A program made the translations under genes and the position numbers. 64,000 nucleotides of DNA from Occallatibacter savannae (GTDB taxonomy: Bacteria > Acidobacteriota > Terriglobia > Terriglobales > Acidobacteriaceae): contig NZ_QFFY01000001.1 in the NCBI RefSeq assembly GCF_003131205.1, forward strand, positions 124,001-188,000, in the 5' to 3' direction. The notes beneath the pieces are model-generated. The model did no database searches. It was not told where the DNA came from and saw only the letters and a program-made list of their open reading frames with translations. Shown piece after piece: positions 50,498 to 59,681 of the stretch; position 1 is the stretch's first letter; each line of letters opens with the position of its first letter.

Positions 50498-51466
50498 ATG
50501 ATATTGGCATCTGAAGGATCTTGTTCTCAAAAATCAGCGTTGACGTTCCAGGAACTGTTGTTTCGACTGCAGGGATTCTGGGCAGAGCGCGGGTGTGTGC
50601 TGCAGCAGCCGTATGACGTGGAAGTGGGCGCGGGCACAATGGCTCCGGAGACGTTCTTGCGGGTGCTGGGGCCGAAGCCGTATCGCGTTGGCTACGCACA
50701 GCCTTCGCGCAGGCCGGCGGACGGGCGGTATGGCGAGAATCCGAACCGGCTGTTCAAGCACACGCAGTTTCAGCTGATTCTTAAGCCGCCTCCGGTGAAT
50801 GTTCAGGAGCTGTATCTGGAATCGCTCGAGGCGATCGGGATCGACCTGAAGAAGCACGACCTGAAGTTCGAAGAGGACAACTGGGAGTGGCCGGCGGGAG
50901 GCGCGTGGGGCGTGGGCTGGCAGGTGATGCTGGACGGGTTGGAGATTACGCAGTTCACGTATTTCCAGCAGTGCGGCGGTATGGATCTGGATCCGATGTG
51001 CGCGGAGCTGACGTACGGGATGGAGCGGATCGCGAAGTATCTGCAGGATGTGAATTCCATCTACGACATCGTGTGGGCGCGCGACCCGGAGACCGGCGCG
51101 GAGATGACGTACGGCGAAGTGAGGCTGGCTGAGGAGCTTCAGTTCTCGGTCTATAACTTCGAAGACGCCGATGTGCCGCGGTTGTGGGAACACTTCAACT
51201 CGTATGAGGCAGAGGCGCATGCGCTGCTTGTGAAAGCGGGCGAGCTTTTTGGGCGCGAAGATGCGAGCGCCACGGAGAAGAAGCGGTTCCCGCTACTGCC
51301 AACGTATGAGCTTGCGCTGAAGTGTTCGAACCTGTTCAACATTCTGGATGCGCGTGGAGCGATCAGCGTGACGGAACGAGTGGGCGTAATTGGACGCATT
51401 CGTGCGCTGGCGGTGGGAACGGCGAAGGCGTGGGCGGTACAGCAGGCTGCTGCTGCGAGCTCTTAA
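50498..51466 (+). CDS. glyQ: glycine--tRNA ligase alpha subunit
   Basis: This is the catalytic alpha subunit of the tetrameric (alpha2beta2) glycyl-tRNA synthetase. The class II motifs appear in [20 protein letters not shown], in [20 protein letters not shown] (about 60-80) and in [20 protein letters not shown]. The ATG at 50498 has AAAGAGAA upstream; a GTG at 50477 in the same frame is a possible alternative, adding seven residues. The C-terminal [12 protein letters not shown] block is normal. glyS follows, with heptamer arrays in the gap. No T-box leader is seen upstream. Confidence 0.95.
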   Translation: MILASEGSCSQKSALTFQELLFRLQGFWAERGCVLQQPYDVEVGAGTMAPETFLRVLGPKPYRVGYAQPSRRPADGRYGENPNRLFKHTQFQLILKPPPVNVQELYLESLEAIGIDLKKHDLKFEEDNWEWPAGGAWGVGWQVMLDGLEITQFTYFQQCGGMDLDPMCAELTYGMERIAKYLQDVNSIYDIVWARDPETGAEMTYGEVRLAEELQFSVYNFEDADVPRLWEHFNSYEAEAHALLVKAGELFGREDASATEKKRFPLLPTYELALKCSNLFNILDARGAISVTERVGVIGRIRALAVGTAKAWAVQQAAAASS

Positions 51467-51468
51467 CT

Positions 51469-51489
51469 AATAGCCTTTAGCTTTTAGCT
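51469..51489. repeat. heptamer array after glyQ
   Basis: AATAGCC, TTTAGCT and TTTAGCT run in phase from 3 nt after the glyQ stop. Confidence 0.55.
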
Positions 51490-51583
51490 GCGGATTGGCG
51501 GAAAACCTGCTCTCTGTTGAAACGGCGCAGCGCCATTCCACCGTCGATAATTTGCGAAGTTGGAAATACGAGAGAGAAAGTTG

Positions 51584-51611
51584 AAAAGCTAACAGCGGAA
51601 GGCTGATAGTT
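51584..51611. repeat. heptamer array before glyS
   Basis: AAAAGCT, AACAGCG, GAAGGCT and GATAGTT run in phase, ending 19 nt before the glyS start. It is the weakest of the arrays. Confidence 0.45.
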
Positions 51612-51630
51612 CTCAGGAAGAAAAAATTTC

Positions 51631-53712
51631 ATGGCGGAATTTTTGATTGAGATTGGGCTGGAGGAGATTCCGGCTCGGATGATTGCGGGGGCCGAAGCAG
51701 AACTCGGCAAGCGCGTGCAGGAATTCCTGACACGCGAACGGCTGCTCGAAAACGACGCGACGGTGAAGACGTATTCGACGCCCCGGCGGCTTGCGGTGCT
51801 GGTGAGCGGCGTGCGCGGTTCCCAGGCCGACGTGGAAGAGAAGCTCACGGGTCCATCTTGGGGCGTGGCATTCAAGGATGGAAGCCCGACGAAAGCTGCG
51901 GAGGCGTTTGCCAAGAAGGCAGGCGTGGCTGTCGCTTCGCTCGAGAAGGTGACGACGACGAAGGGCGATTATGTAGGCGCGACGGTGAAGCGCGCGGGGA
52001 AGGCGGCACCGGAGATCCTGGCGGGGGAGTTGCCAAAGGAAGTGCTGGCGATCTACTGGGCCAAAAACATGTATTGGCGCGCGGGGAAGCCAGAGCGATT
52101 TGTGCGGCCGGTGCGCTGGATTGTGGCGCTGCTGGACACCGCAGTAGTGCCGGTGGAGATTGCCGGGATTGCAGCGTCGAACATGAGCCGGGGCCATCGC
52201 ATTCTGCATGGGGCTGCTCCGGTGGTGATTGCATCGGGAGGCGCCTATCAAAGCGCGCTGCGCGATGCGAAGGTGATCGTGGACGTAGCGGAGAGACGCC
52301 AAATCATTCGGAAGGCGCTGGATAAAGTAACGCGCACGGTGGCTGGAGCGCGGTGGCGCGAGGATGCCGCACTGGTCGAGACGGTGACGCACCTTACGGA
52401 ATGGCCATCGGCGATTATCGGCGCATTCGAGGAAGAGTATCTGAGCCTTCCGGAAGAGGTGCTGGTGACGGTGATGCGCGATCACCAGAAATATTTCGCG
52501 GTGGAGGATGAGAACGGAAAGCTTGCCCCGCACTTTCTGGCAGTGCTCAACACGGAAGTCGATGAGGAAGGCCAGACGATTATCCGCAATGGAAATGCGC
52601 GAGAGTTGCGGGCGCGATTCAAGGATGCGCGGTTCTTCTGGGATGTGGATCAGAAGACGCCGCTGACGGAACGGGTGGAGAGTCTGAAGGCGGTGACTTT
52701 CCAGAAGGAGCTGGGAAGCTATCACTGGAAGACGGAAGAGAACCTGGAGACGGCGAGTTTTCTGGCGGAGTTGGCTTCGAAAGCAGGAGTGAAGTTCGAC
52801 GTGCATGCGCTGACGAGCGCGGTGCAACTGGCGAAGACGGATTTGACTACCGAGCTAGTGAAGGAATTCACGGAGTTGCAGGGTGTGGTCGGCGGGCTCT
52901 ATGCGCGGGCTCAGGGATTGGGTGAGCGCGTGACGCTGGCGATTTATGAGCAGTACACGCCGGCTTCGATTGAGGACAGCATTCCTGTATCGGTTGAGGG
53001 GCAACTCTTAGGGCTGGCGGATCGGATCCAGACGATTGCGGCGATGTTCGGTTTGGGCTTGCAGCCCACCGGGTCGAAAGATCCGTTCGCGCTGCGGCGC
53101 GCGGCGAATGCAATTGTGAAGATCCTTGCCGAGTCGGATCTACCGTTGAAGCTGAGCGAGGTTGCACACTCTGCGTTGACCGATGATGTGAACGAGCGCG
53201 AAGTGATGGCGTTCTTGCGCGAGCGATTGAGCTTCTATCTGAAGGATGTGCGCGGGTTCTCGTATGACGTCGTGAATGCTGTGCTGGCGGCGGATGCGGA
53301 CGATGTTCGCGATGCTGTGGCGCGTGCGGAAGCATTGACGGCGGCACGGGCTTCGGCGGACTTTGAGGCGGTGTCGGCGGCGTTCAAGCGGATCAACAAC
53401 ATCCTGCGGCAGGCGGTGGAGAAGGGGTTTGCTGTGGGATCGCCGGATGCGGTGAAGGCTCCCGAAGCGCAGAGGCTGAAGGATGCTGCGGGCGCGCTGG
53501 CTCCGGAAGTAGCGAAGCTGCGGCAGGATCGCGCGTATGGCGAGGCGCTGGGGAAGATCGCAACGCTGCGGCCAGTGGTGGATGCGTTCTTCGACAAGGT
53601 GATGGTGCTCGATCCGGACGAAGCGGTTCGTGGAGCGCATCTGGGACTGATTGACGGAGTGCTGAAGGGATTTTCGGGGATCGCGGATTTCTCGGAGATT
53701 GTTACCTCGTAG
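51631..53712 (+). CDS. glyS: glycine--tRNA ligase beta subunit
   Basis: The 693-residue beta subunit binds tRNA-Gly and works with GlyQ. It begins FLIEIGLEEIPARMIAGAEA, the standard start. The body contains VMRDHQKYFAVEDENGKLAP (about residues 285-305) and the HD-like helix region LGLQPTGSKDPFALRRAANA (about 470-490). The C-terminus is a tRNA-binding helical bundle with VLDPDEAVRGAHLGLIDGVL near the end. It follows glyQ by 164 nt and ends at a terminator 70 nt downstream. Length is normal. Confidence 0.95.
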   Translation: MAEFLIEIGLEEIPARMIAGAEAELGKRVQEFLTRERLLENDATVKTYSTPRRLAVLVSGVRGSQADVEEKLTGPSWGVAFKDGSPTKAAEAFAKKAGVAVASLEKVTTTKGDYVGATVKRAGKAAPEILAGELPKEVLAIYWAKNMYWRAGKPERFVRPVRWIVALLDTAVVPVEIAGIAASNMSRGHRILHGAAPVVIASGGAYQSALRDAKVIVDVAERRQIIRKALDKVTRTVAGARWREDAALVETVTHLTEWPSAIIGAFEEEYLSLPEEVLVTVMRDHQKYFAVEDENGKLAPHFLAVLNTEVDEEGQTIIRNGNARELRARFKDARFFWDVDQKTPLTERVESLKAVTFQKELGSYHWKTEENLETASFLAELASKAGVKFDVHALTSAVQLAKTDLTTELVKEFTELQGVVGGLYARAQGLGERVTLAIYEQYTPASIEDSIPVSVEGQLLGLADRIQTIAAMFGLGLQPTGSKDPFALRRAANAIVKILAESDLPLKLSEVAHSALTDDVNEREVMAFLRERLSFYLKDVRGFSYDVVNAVLAADADDVRDAVARAEALTAARASADFEAVSAAFKRINNILRQAVEKGFAVGSPDAVKAPEAQRLKDAAGALAPEVAKLRQDRAYGEALGKIATLRPVVDAFFDKVMVLDPDEAVRGAHLGLIDGVLKGFSGIADFSEIVTS

Positions 53713-53713
53713 T

Positions 53714-53748
53714 CGCCAGTTACCAGTCGCCAGTCACCACTTGCCAAG
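53714..53748. repeat. heptamer array after glyS
   Basis: CGCCAGT, TACCAGT, CGCCAGT, CACCACT and TGCCAAG run in phase from 2 nt after the glyS stop. Confidence 0.65.
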
Positions 53749-53781
53749 TGTAGTCCATTCTCAGGTTATGAGTACGATGAC

Positions 53782-53820
53782 AAAAAGCACCCTGTTCGAG
53801 TTCTCCGGCAGGGTGTTTTT
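53782..53820. terminator. rho-independent terminator after glyS
   Basis: CACCCTG / CAGGGTG with flanking AAAAAG and GTTTTT forms a bidirectional hairpin with a 14-nt loop. It lies about 70 nt after the glyS stop. Confidence 0.75.
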
Positions 53821-53961
53821 GTCTTTTCGCGAGTCAGCAGCGCTTCGCGCGGTTCGCAAGTTAGCAAGTTAGCGGGTTCGTGTTGACGCGAGCGTCCTGG
53901 CGGAGACGACCGAGTGGATCGTGTCCGGTCTGATAGGACAACCTGTTGGATAATGCAAATG

Positions 53962-54022
53962 CCCCCGATCCTCAAGTGCGATGCGCATTTGGATCCCGCT
54001 CAGTGCAGGCTCGGGGGCACCC
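53962..54022. repeat. GGGGCACCC-type hairpin element, long loop
   Basis: Stem CCCCCGA / TCGGGGG with a 42-nt loop and GGGGGCACCC tail, next to the 3' end of the first phosphoesterase. The rest of the 53713-54036 gap has an octamer-like AGTTAGCA repeat near 53858 and no gene. Confidence 0.6.
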
Positions 54023-54036
54023 ATGATTCTTCTAAT

Positions 54037-55479
54037 TTATTGGACGGAGTAGGAGACGTTGGTGCGATGGAGGACGTTGTAGTTCTGGTCGAGGTCGAGG
54101 ACGGTGACGTAGTGGCTGCCGGGAGAGAGGTTGTAGTACTGGTTGACGTCGGCGCCGAGGTAGCGGCCGAGTTTGTGGCCATTGTCCCAGACCTGAACCT
54201 GGCTGATCGGCACTGATTCGGTTGCGTGGGCGACGACGTGCACTGTGGTCATGTTGAAGACTTCGCTCGGCGTGGGAGAGATGATTTGCACGCCCTCGAT
54301 TGCAGCCTGCACCGTGTGGGTGACGGATGCCTGGTGAATGGGATTGTAAGACGAATCGTAATCAACGACGGTGGTAGTGTGCGTGCCGGGCGCGAGCGAG
54401 TAGACGGCGTCGATGTCGGTTCCGTAGACGCCAAGCTTCTTGCCGTTATCCCATACTTGCGTCTGGCTGACGGTTTTGGATTCTGAAGCGGAAGCGATGA
54501 AGCGCACGGAGCCGGTTTCGACGGAGCCGTTGCCGGGTGTGGAGATTATGATGCCGCTGGTTGATGGAGTGGTAGCGGACTTGAAGAAGTCGGCCATGGG
54601 AGCGGCGGTTGCGGCTGCTCCGGGGCAGGTGGAGAGACCCATGACGGCGCAGATGGTCTTGAGCACATTCTGGTTGTGATAGGTGATGGTGGATTTGTAT
54701 CCAGCCTTTACTTGCGGGCCGATGACGAGGTTGGCGGTGCGGCCGCCGCAGCCGGAAGACACGGTCGAGGAGCAGCGATTGTCGGTGTAGAGCGTGCCTT
54801 CATCCCAGAGGATGAAGAGAATGCCATCGCCGCCGGGAGCGAATTCGGGACGGGCGAGGATCGCGGGAACGTGGTCCTGAAGCCACTGGTCGGCGGATGA
54901 GAGCGTGCCGTTGTGCGCGTCTTCGTCGGAGTCCGGCGTGATGTAGATGTAGTTGGGCGTAGCGTTGTTGGCGATGTCGGTAGCTAACTGGGTATAGGGA
55001 ACGCTTTTGATGTCCTGCCCAGTGCCGGGGCAGACGTCGGAGAAGTCAATGAGTGGATTGTGGCGGCGGTAGTAGAGATTATTGGTGCCGCCGTAGACGC
55101 CCTGGAAACCGGCGTAGGGCATGTTTTCCTGATAGGTCTTCCATTTATAGCCGCTCTTCAGGAGTTCGCGAACGACATTGTCCTGCATGTGAGCGCAGGA
55201 GGTGGTGTCGTTGTTGAGTTCGACGGGAGCGCCCGCGACGAACCACATGAGCGCGGGAAGCGAGCTGTGTTGATTGGCGTAGAACTGAGTGGCAAGTCCG
55301 TACTGCTTTATGAGTTCGTTGTAATACGGCATTTGCGTATTGCCGACTACGTCTTCGTAACTATGGTTTTCTTCCGTAATGATCCAGACGTGCGAGGAAC
55401 GCGGCACGGTCTGCGCATAAGTGAATCCGGTGGAGAGAGCGAGTAAGAGCGCGGACACACGTAGAGCGAGCGACTGCAT
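54037..55479 (-). CDS. secreted phosphoesterase-family protein with two C-terminal Ig-like domains
   Basis: The 480-residue protein has a signal peptide (residues 1-22). The catalytic domain (about 25-300) is of the acid-phosphatase/phospholipase C type: HVWIITEENHSYEDVVGN carries the metal-ligand Glu-Asn-His start, and YANQHSSLPALMWFVAGAP, YRRHNPLIDFSDVCPGTGQD and FILWDEGTL follow. The C-terminal part (about 305-480) has two similar beta sandwiches (GSVRFIASASESKTVSQTQV and VHVVAHATESVPISQVQVWD), probably cell-surface or substrate-binding. Family members cleave phosphomonoesters or phospholipids. A close paralogue follows directly, on the same strand. Confidence 0.88.
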   Translation of the reverse strand: MQSLALRVSALLLALSTGFTYAQTVPRSSHVWIITEENHSYEDVVGNTQMPYYNELIKQYGLATQFYANQHSSLPALMWFVAGAPVELNNDTTSCAHMQDNVVRELLKSGYKWKTYQENMPYAGFQGVYGGTNNLYYRRHNPLIDFSDVCPGTGQDIKSVPYTQLATDIANNATPNYIYITPDSDEDAHNGTLSSADQWLQDHVPAILARPEFAPGGDGILFILWDEGTLYTDNRCSSTVSSGCGGRTANLVIGPQVKAGYKSTITYHNQNVLKTICAVMGLSTCPGAAATAAPMADFFKSATTPSTSGIIISTPGNGSVETGSVRFIASASESKTVSQTQVWDNGKKLGVYGTDIDAVYSLAPGTHTTTVVDYDSSYNPIHQASVTHTVQAAIEGVQIISPTPSEVFNMTTVHVVAHATESVPISQVQVWDNGHKLGRYLGADVNQYYNLSPGSHYVTVLDLDQNYNVLHRTNVSYSVQ

Positions 55480-55642
55480 AGAGTGGGGCCCCGATGTAGT
55501 TGAGTTATGGAACTGGCTCAGTTGTACATCGGAAGTTGTAATGGTGAATCCGTTACCAAGGAGTTTGCGGGTGACGAAGGTCGGGGGAGGGTTGGAGGAA
55601 GGCGGTTACCGGGTGATGCCTGAGTCGTGAGTAGGAGCTACG

Positions 55643-55691
55643 CCCGCTCATCGCGATGAAGCTGCGATGAACGGGGCACAGTTCGGGGCAC
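55643..55691. repeat. GGGGCACCC-type hairpin element
   Basis: Imperfect arms CCCGCTCATCGC and GCGATGAACGGGG around a 7-nt loop, followed by GTTCGGGGCACCC, between the two phosphoesterase genes. Confidence 0.5.
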
Positions 55692-55705
55692 CCGCTATGT
55701 TGTGT

Positions 55706-57139
55706 TTACTGGACGGAGTAGGTGATGTGGGTGCGGTGCAGGACGTTCCAGTTCTGGTCGAGGTCGAGGACGGTGATGTTGTGCGTGCCGGGATCGAGGC
55801 TGAAGTACTGGTTGACGTCGGTGCCGATGTAGCGGCCGAGCTTGACGCCATTGTCCCAGACTTGAACCTGGCTGACGGGAACGGACTCACTTGCATGAGC
55901 GACGACCTGCACGGTTGTCATGTTGAAGGATTGACCCGGAGCGGGCGATACGACCTGCACGCCATCGGTCGGGCTTTGCACCGTGTAGGTCACCGATGCC
56001 TGATGAAGCAGGTGTTGGGATGCATCGAAGTCCTTGACGACGGTGGTGTGCGGTCCGGGAGTGAGATTGAACGTGGCGTCGATTTGATTGGTGTAGACGC
56101 CGAGTTGCTGTCCGTTGTCCCAGACCTGAGTTGCGCTAACGGGTTGATCTTCGGATGCCGTGGCCAGAAGATGCACCGGACCTGTGATGTTGGATCCGTT
56201 GCCGGGCGTGGAGATGATGACGCTGTTGGACGGCGAGTCGGAAGACGACTTGAAGAAGTCAGACATGGGCTGCGCGTCTTGTGCCGCGCCGGGGCAGGGC
56301 GAGAGGCCCATGGCGGCGCAGACGGTTTTAAGCACGCTTTGATTGTGGTAGGTGATGGTGGATTGATATCCCGGCGTGACTTGCGGACCGATGACGAGGT
56401 TCGCGGTGCGGCCACCGCAACCGGTGGAGTCGGTGGCTGAGCAGCGATTGTCTGTGTAGAGGGTGCCTTCATCCCAGACGATGAAAAGGATGCCGTCGCC
56501 GCCGGGTGCGAATTCAGGAAGGGCGAGGATGGCGGGAAGATTGTCCTGGAGCCATTGATCCGCGGCTGGGAGGGTGCCGTTGTGGGCATCTTCGCCGACG
56601 TTGGGGGTGATGTAGGCGAAGTTGGGCGTGGTGTTGTTGGCGATGTCTTCGGCGAGCTGGGAATAGGGAACGCTGTTGGTTTCCTGGCCGGTGCCGGGGC
56701 AGACGTCGGAGAAGTCGATCAGAGGATTGTGGCGGCGATAGTAGGAGCCGTCATAGAGGCCGAGAAAGCCCGCCGAGGGCAGATCTCTCTGGTAGCTCTT
56801 CCATGTGTAGCCCTGCTTGAGGAGTTCGCGGACGACGTTGTCCTGATTGTGGGAGCAGGAGGTGGTGTTGTTATCGAGCTCAATTGGACCGCCGGCGACG
56901 AGCCACATCAGGGCAGGGAGAGAGCTGTGCTGATTGGCGTAGAACTGCGTGGCCAGTCCGTATTGCTGGATGAGCTGGTTGTAGTAGGGCATCTGCGGAT
57001 TGCCAACTACGGACTCATAGCTATGGTTTTCTTCGGTGATGATCCAGACGTGTTTCGATCTGGGGACGGACTGAGCGTTGAGCATTGCGGCAATGGCGAG
57101 GAGGGCGAGCAGAGCGATACGACCAGAATGCGACCTCAT
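55706..57139 (-). CDS. secreted phosphoesterase-family protein, paralogue of the neighbour
   Basis: The 477-residue protein matches the adjacent one along its whole length: signal peptide, then HVWIITEENHSYESVVGNPQ, YANQHSSLPALMWLVAGGPI, YRRHNPLIDFSDVCPGTGQE and FIVWDEGTLYTDNRC. Two Ig-like domains end it (about 300-477; AHASESVPVSQVQVWDNGVK). The two genes lie in tandem, 226 nt apart, and have clearly diverged in the Ig-like parts. A recent but not very recent duplication is likely. Both would be upstream-to-downstream on one transcript. Substrates are unknown; metal and active-site residues look intact in both. Confidence 0.88.
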   Translation of the reverse strand: MRSHSGRIALLALLAIAAMLNAQSVPRSKHVWIITEENHSYESVVGNPQMPYYNQLIQQYGLATQFYANQHSSLPALMWLVAGGPIELDNNTTSCSHNQDNVVRELLKQGYTWKSYQRDLPSAGFLGLYDGSYYRRHNPLIDFSDVCPGTGQETNSVPYSQLAEDIANNTTPNFAYITPNVGEDAHNGTLPAADQWLQDNLPAILALPEFAPGGDGILFIVWDEGTLYTDNRCSATDSTGCGGRTANLVIGPQVTPGYQSTITYHNQSVLKTVCAAMGLSPCPGAAQDAQPMSDFFKSSSDSPSNSVIISTPGNGSNITGPVHLLATASEDQPVSATQVWDNGQQLGVYTNQIDATFNLTPGPHTTVVKDFDASQHLLHQASVTYTVQSPTDGVQVVSPAPGQSFNMTTVQVVAHASESVPVSQVQVWDNGVKLGRYIGTDVNQYFSLDPGTHNITVLDLDQNWNVLHRTHITYSVQ

Positions 57140-57333
57140 TGAAGGTGCCTCGATACAAAGTGATTTGTCGTGCGGGCCAAGACAGGCGGGAGAGGAGCAG
57201 GGATTCAGGTTCGTGAGGAGTCGGGCGGAAGGCTTATTTGAGGAGGGCTTATGTCCGCCTTGGCGTGAGTGACAAGAAATTGCTATGGGATGAGATGCGG
57301 GATGTGAGACTTAGGTCGTCTACGAATCTGCTT

Positions 57334-57990
57334 TTACCGCGGAGGCGGGATGCGGATGATGACGGCGCGGCAGGCGCGGATGGGTCCACACTGGACGGGC
57401 TTGAGGTTCTTGTCGAGGCAGATTTCGACGGCGGTGAGGTAGTTGTTTCCGCAGCTTACGGCGAGGCTCTCGCGTGGAATCTTCGGATTGTCTTCCATGA
57501 AAAGATTCATGATCTGGTTGGGGGACATGGAGGTTTGCTGGGTAAGGGTCTGGAGTTTCTGCGGGATGACGACGGACTGATAGGCGGCGCGGGCGGTGGA
57601 GAGGAAGGCGTCTGCGGAGAGGCCGGAGCAGGTGCCGTGGGTGCGCCACTCATGCTGGAGAAGGCCCTGGTCGGGGTAGATGTCTTTGTAGGAACTCGGG
57701 TCGGAGGGGCCGGGGGCGGCGGAGCAGTTTTCGGGATAGGTGCCGTCGTAGTTCTGTGGCCAGAGGCCATGGAGGACGAAGGTGGAGTGATTGGCGCACT
57801 CGGGGGCGTCGCGGTGGGAGTAGCAGAATTCGGGAGACCAGGAGAGGTTGAGCAGGTAGTAGTCGAAGCCGGAGCCGATGGGGAGGGAGGCGCGCTGGGT
57901 GGTGGACGCCGGATTTGATGGGGCGCTGGGGGCGGAGGATTTGCAGGCGGTGAATGTGAGGAGGATGAGGATGAGGGCCGCGGGCTTCAT
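57334..57990 (-). CDS. secreted ribonuclease T2-family lipoprotein
   Basis: The ATG at 57990 begins a lipoprotein signal (MKPAALILILLTFTAC, Cys at residue 16); a TTG 24 nt upstream is an alternative. The catalytic motifs of RNase T2 are both present: FVLHGLWPQ (about residues 70-78) and HEWRTHGTCSG (about 112-122), with the active His in each. The Cys residues NLSWSPEFCYSHRDAPECAN fit the family's disulfides. The enzyme degrades RNA outside the cytoplasm, probably for phosphate or nucleotide scavenging, which fits the adjacent phosphoesterases. Bacterial RNase T2 proteins of this kind are uncommon compared with eukaryotic ones. Confidence 0.88.
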   Translation of the reverse strand: MKPAALILILLTFTACKSSAPSAPSNPASTTQRASLPIGSGFDYYLLNLSWSPEFCYSHRDAPECANHSTFVLHGLWPQNYDGTYPENCSAAPGPSDPSSYKDIYPDQGLLQHEWRTHGTCSGLSADAFLSTARAAYQSVVIPQKLQTLTQQTSMSPNQIMNLFMEDNPKIPRESLAVSCGNNYLTAVEICLDKNLKPVQCGPIRACRAVIIRIPPPR

Positions 57991-58062
57991 GGGGGGAAGG
58001 ATAGCAGGCGGCAAGAGTCTCAGGTTTCGAGGAGATCGACGAGAGCGTGAGCAAAACGCAGA

Positions 58063-58119
58063 CTGCAGGTTCTTCGACTACGCCGGTCCTGAACGGACCG
58101 GCTTCGCTCAGAGTGACAG
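58063..58119. repeat. single hairpin element (TTCGACT...TTCGCTCAGRGTGACA)
   Basis: Same flanks as the triple repeat at 28441-28947 but with its own perfect stem: GCCGGTCC / GGACCGGC around a TGAAC loop. The flanks CTTCGACTAC and TTCGCTCAGAGTGACAGT are kept. Confidence 0.75.
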
Positions 58120-58138
58120 TCATTCTTGAGATATTGGA

Positions 58139-59011
58139 TTAGCGGAGGACGGCGGGTGGGGCTTCGAAGCTAGAGAGTTCTTCGAAGAGATGGTCGGGGA
58201 GCTTGAGAGAGGCGGAGGCGATGTTCTCTTCGAGGTGGGCGACCGAGGACGTGCCAGGGATGGGGAGCATGATGCGGGAGCGGGAGAGGAGCCAGGCTAG
58301 GGCAACCTGCATGGGGGTTGCGTCGACTTCACCGGCGATGCGGGTTAGGAGGTCGTTGGCTTGTCTGTTCTGGCCTAGAGGAGCCCAGGGGATGAAGGCG
58401 ATTCCGTGTTTTTCGCAGTGGTCGAGCAGGTAGTCCCACTCGCGGTCGGCGAAGCTGTAGCGGTTCTGAACGGAGACGATGGGGACGATTTTGCGAGCGC
58501 GCTCGAGGTGTTCGAGGGTGACGTTAGAGAGGGCGGCGTATTGGATTTTGCCCTCTGAGCGGAGTTGAGCGAGGCACTCCATCGAGGCGTCAAAGGAGAC
58601 GGCGGGGTCGGGAATGTGGAGCTGGTACACGGCGATGCGGTCGAGGCGGAGGCGCTTGAGGCTGCCTTCGACGGCTTCGCGGAGGTGGTTGGGGCTGGCG
58701 TTGTGAATCCACTGGCCGGGGCCGACGCGCTGCCATCCCCCCTTCGTGGCGACAACGAGATCGGCGGGGTAGGGATGGAGGGCTTCGGCGATGAGTTCTT
58801 CTGAGACGTAGGGGCCGTAGGAGTCGGCGGTGTCGATGAAGTTGACGCCCAGCTCGACGGCGCGCCGGAGGGTGGCGATGCAGGCGTCGCGGTCGGCGGG
58901 AGGCCCCCAGACGCCTTTGCCGGTGATGCGCATGGCTCCGTAGCCGAGGCGGTTCACTGTAAGTTTGCCGAGAGAGACGGTTCCAGCGGCGGCGGCGGTG
59001 GATGAGGGCAT
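58139..59011 (-). CDS. aldo/keto reductase
   Basis: The 290-residue enzyme has the full catalytic tetrad: Asp and Tyr in FIDTADSYGPYVSEELIAEA, Lys in LVVATKGGW and His in YQLHIPD. The NADPH-binding C-terminal part includes VALAWLLSRSRIMLPIPGTS. It has no signal peptide, unlike the copy at 3469, so it is cytoplasmic. The substrate is unknown; close relatives reduce various sugars and aldehydes. It is on the same strand as the RNase T2 gene but a hairpin element separates them. Confidence 0.92.
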   Translation of the reverse strand: MPSSTAAAAGTVSLGKLTVNRLGYGAMRITGKGVWGPPADRDACIATLRRAVELGVNFIDTADSYGPYVSEELIAEALHPYPADLVVATKGGWQRVGPGQWIHNASPNHLREAVEGSLKRLRLDRIAVYQLHIPDPAVSFDASMECLAQLRSEGKIQYAALSNVTLEHLERARKIVPIVSVQNRYSFADREWDYLLDHCEKHGIAFIPWAPLGQNRQANDLLTRIAGEVDATPMQVALAWLLSRSRIMLPIPGTSSVAHLEENIASASLKLPDHLFEELSSFEAPPAVLR

Positions 59012-59066
59012 GAAGACTCCTTGGTAAAAGCTATCAGCTTAAGCCGCGCGACTAGAATTGATAGAG

Positions 59067-59681
59067 ATGGCAGATACGCTTTATTTGAGTTTGTGGTACC
59101 CGAACTTGCGTCTGGCGGGTTTGGCGGAGAAGCTTACGGCAGTGCTGAGTACGTTTGCGAAACATGGCGGCGAGGCGAAGGTGTATTCGGCAACGGTTTG
59201 GCCGGTGAGCTGGAGCGAAACTGCGGCGTTTCAGCGGGTGTATGGGCACGGCGAGCGGGGCGTTGAGCCGCGGATCGCTGTGGATGACGCGCTGGAACTG
59301 CTGCACGAGGACTACGCTTACGAGTTTCAGATTGGGTGGTCGCTCTGGGAGTACGAGCCCGGCGCCGACGGTCTGGATGCGCGGTGGGTGAAGCAGCCCA
59401 GGTTGGTAAGGGTGGTCGGATATGGTCCGCTCTTTGATTCGGGCGCTTACGAGCAGGACGGGCATGTGCGGATCGACTTTGGCAGCGATGCGCCGTTTCT
59501 GGATGAGGATCTCGAGCTCGACGCCGACACCGCGAAGCATGTGGAAGAGAATGTGCGGCAGCTGGTGGAGCTGACGGCGGCGGTGGAGAAGGAGTCAGGC
59601 GCGACGGCGCGGCTGCTGTGGAGCGAACTCGGGGAGAGTCTGGCGCAGAGGCTGGCGGCGCGGCTGGGCATGACGAACTAA
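59067..59681 (+). CDS. conserved-looking soluble protein of unknown function next to lptC/A
   Basis: The ATG at 59067 is preceded by TAGAG. The 204-residue protein is acidic and soluble, with no signal peptide or motif I recognise. It starts ADTLYLSLWYPNLRLAGLAE and has an unusually Trp/Tyr-rich middle (SLWEYEPGADGLDARWVKQP). The C-terminal 60 residues look helical (TAKHVEENVRQLVELTAAVE). It ends exactly one base before the ATG of the LptC/A gene, so the two are translationally coupled. Its place at the head of an lpt-rpoN operon hints at an envelope role, but that is inference. Confidence 0.75.
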   Translation: MADTLYLSLWYPNLRLAGLAEKLTAVLSTFAKHGGEAKVYSATVWPVSWSETAAFQRVYGHGERGVEPRIAVDDALELLHEDYAYEFQIGWSLWEYEPGADGLDARWVKQPRLVRVVGYGPLFDSGAYEQDGHVRIDFGSDAPFLDEDLELDADTAKHVEENVRQLVELTAAVEKESGATARLLWSELGESLAQRLAARLGMTN

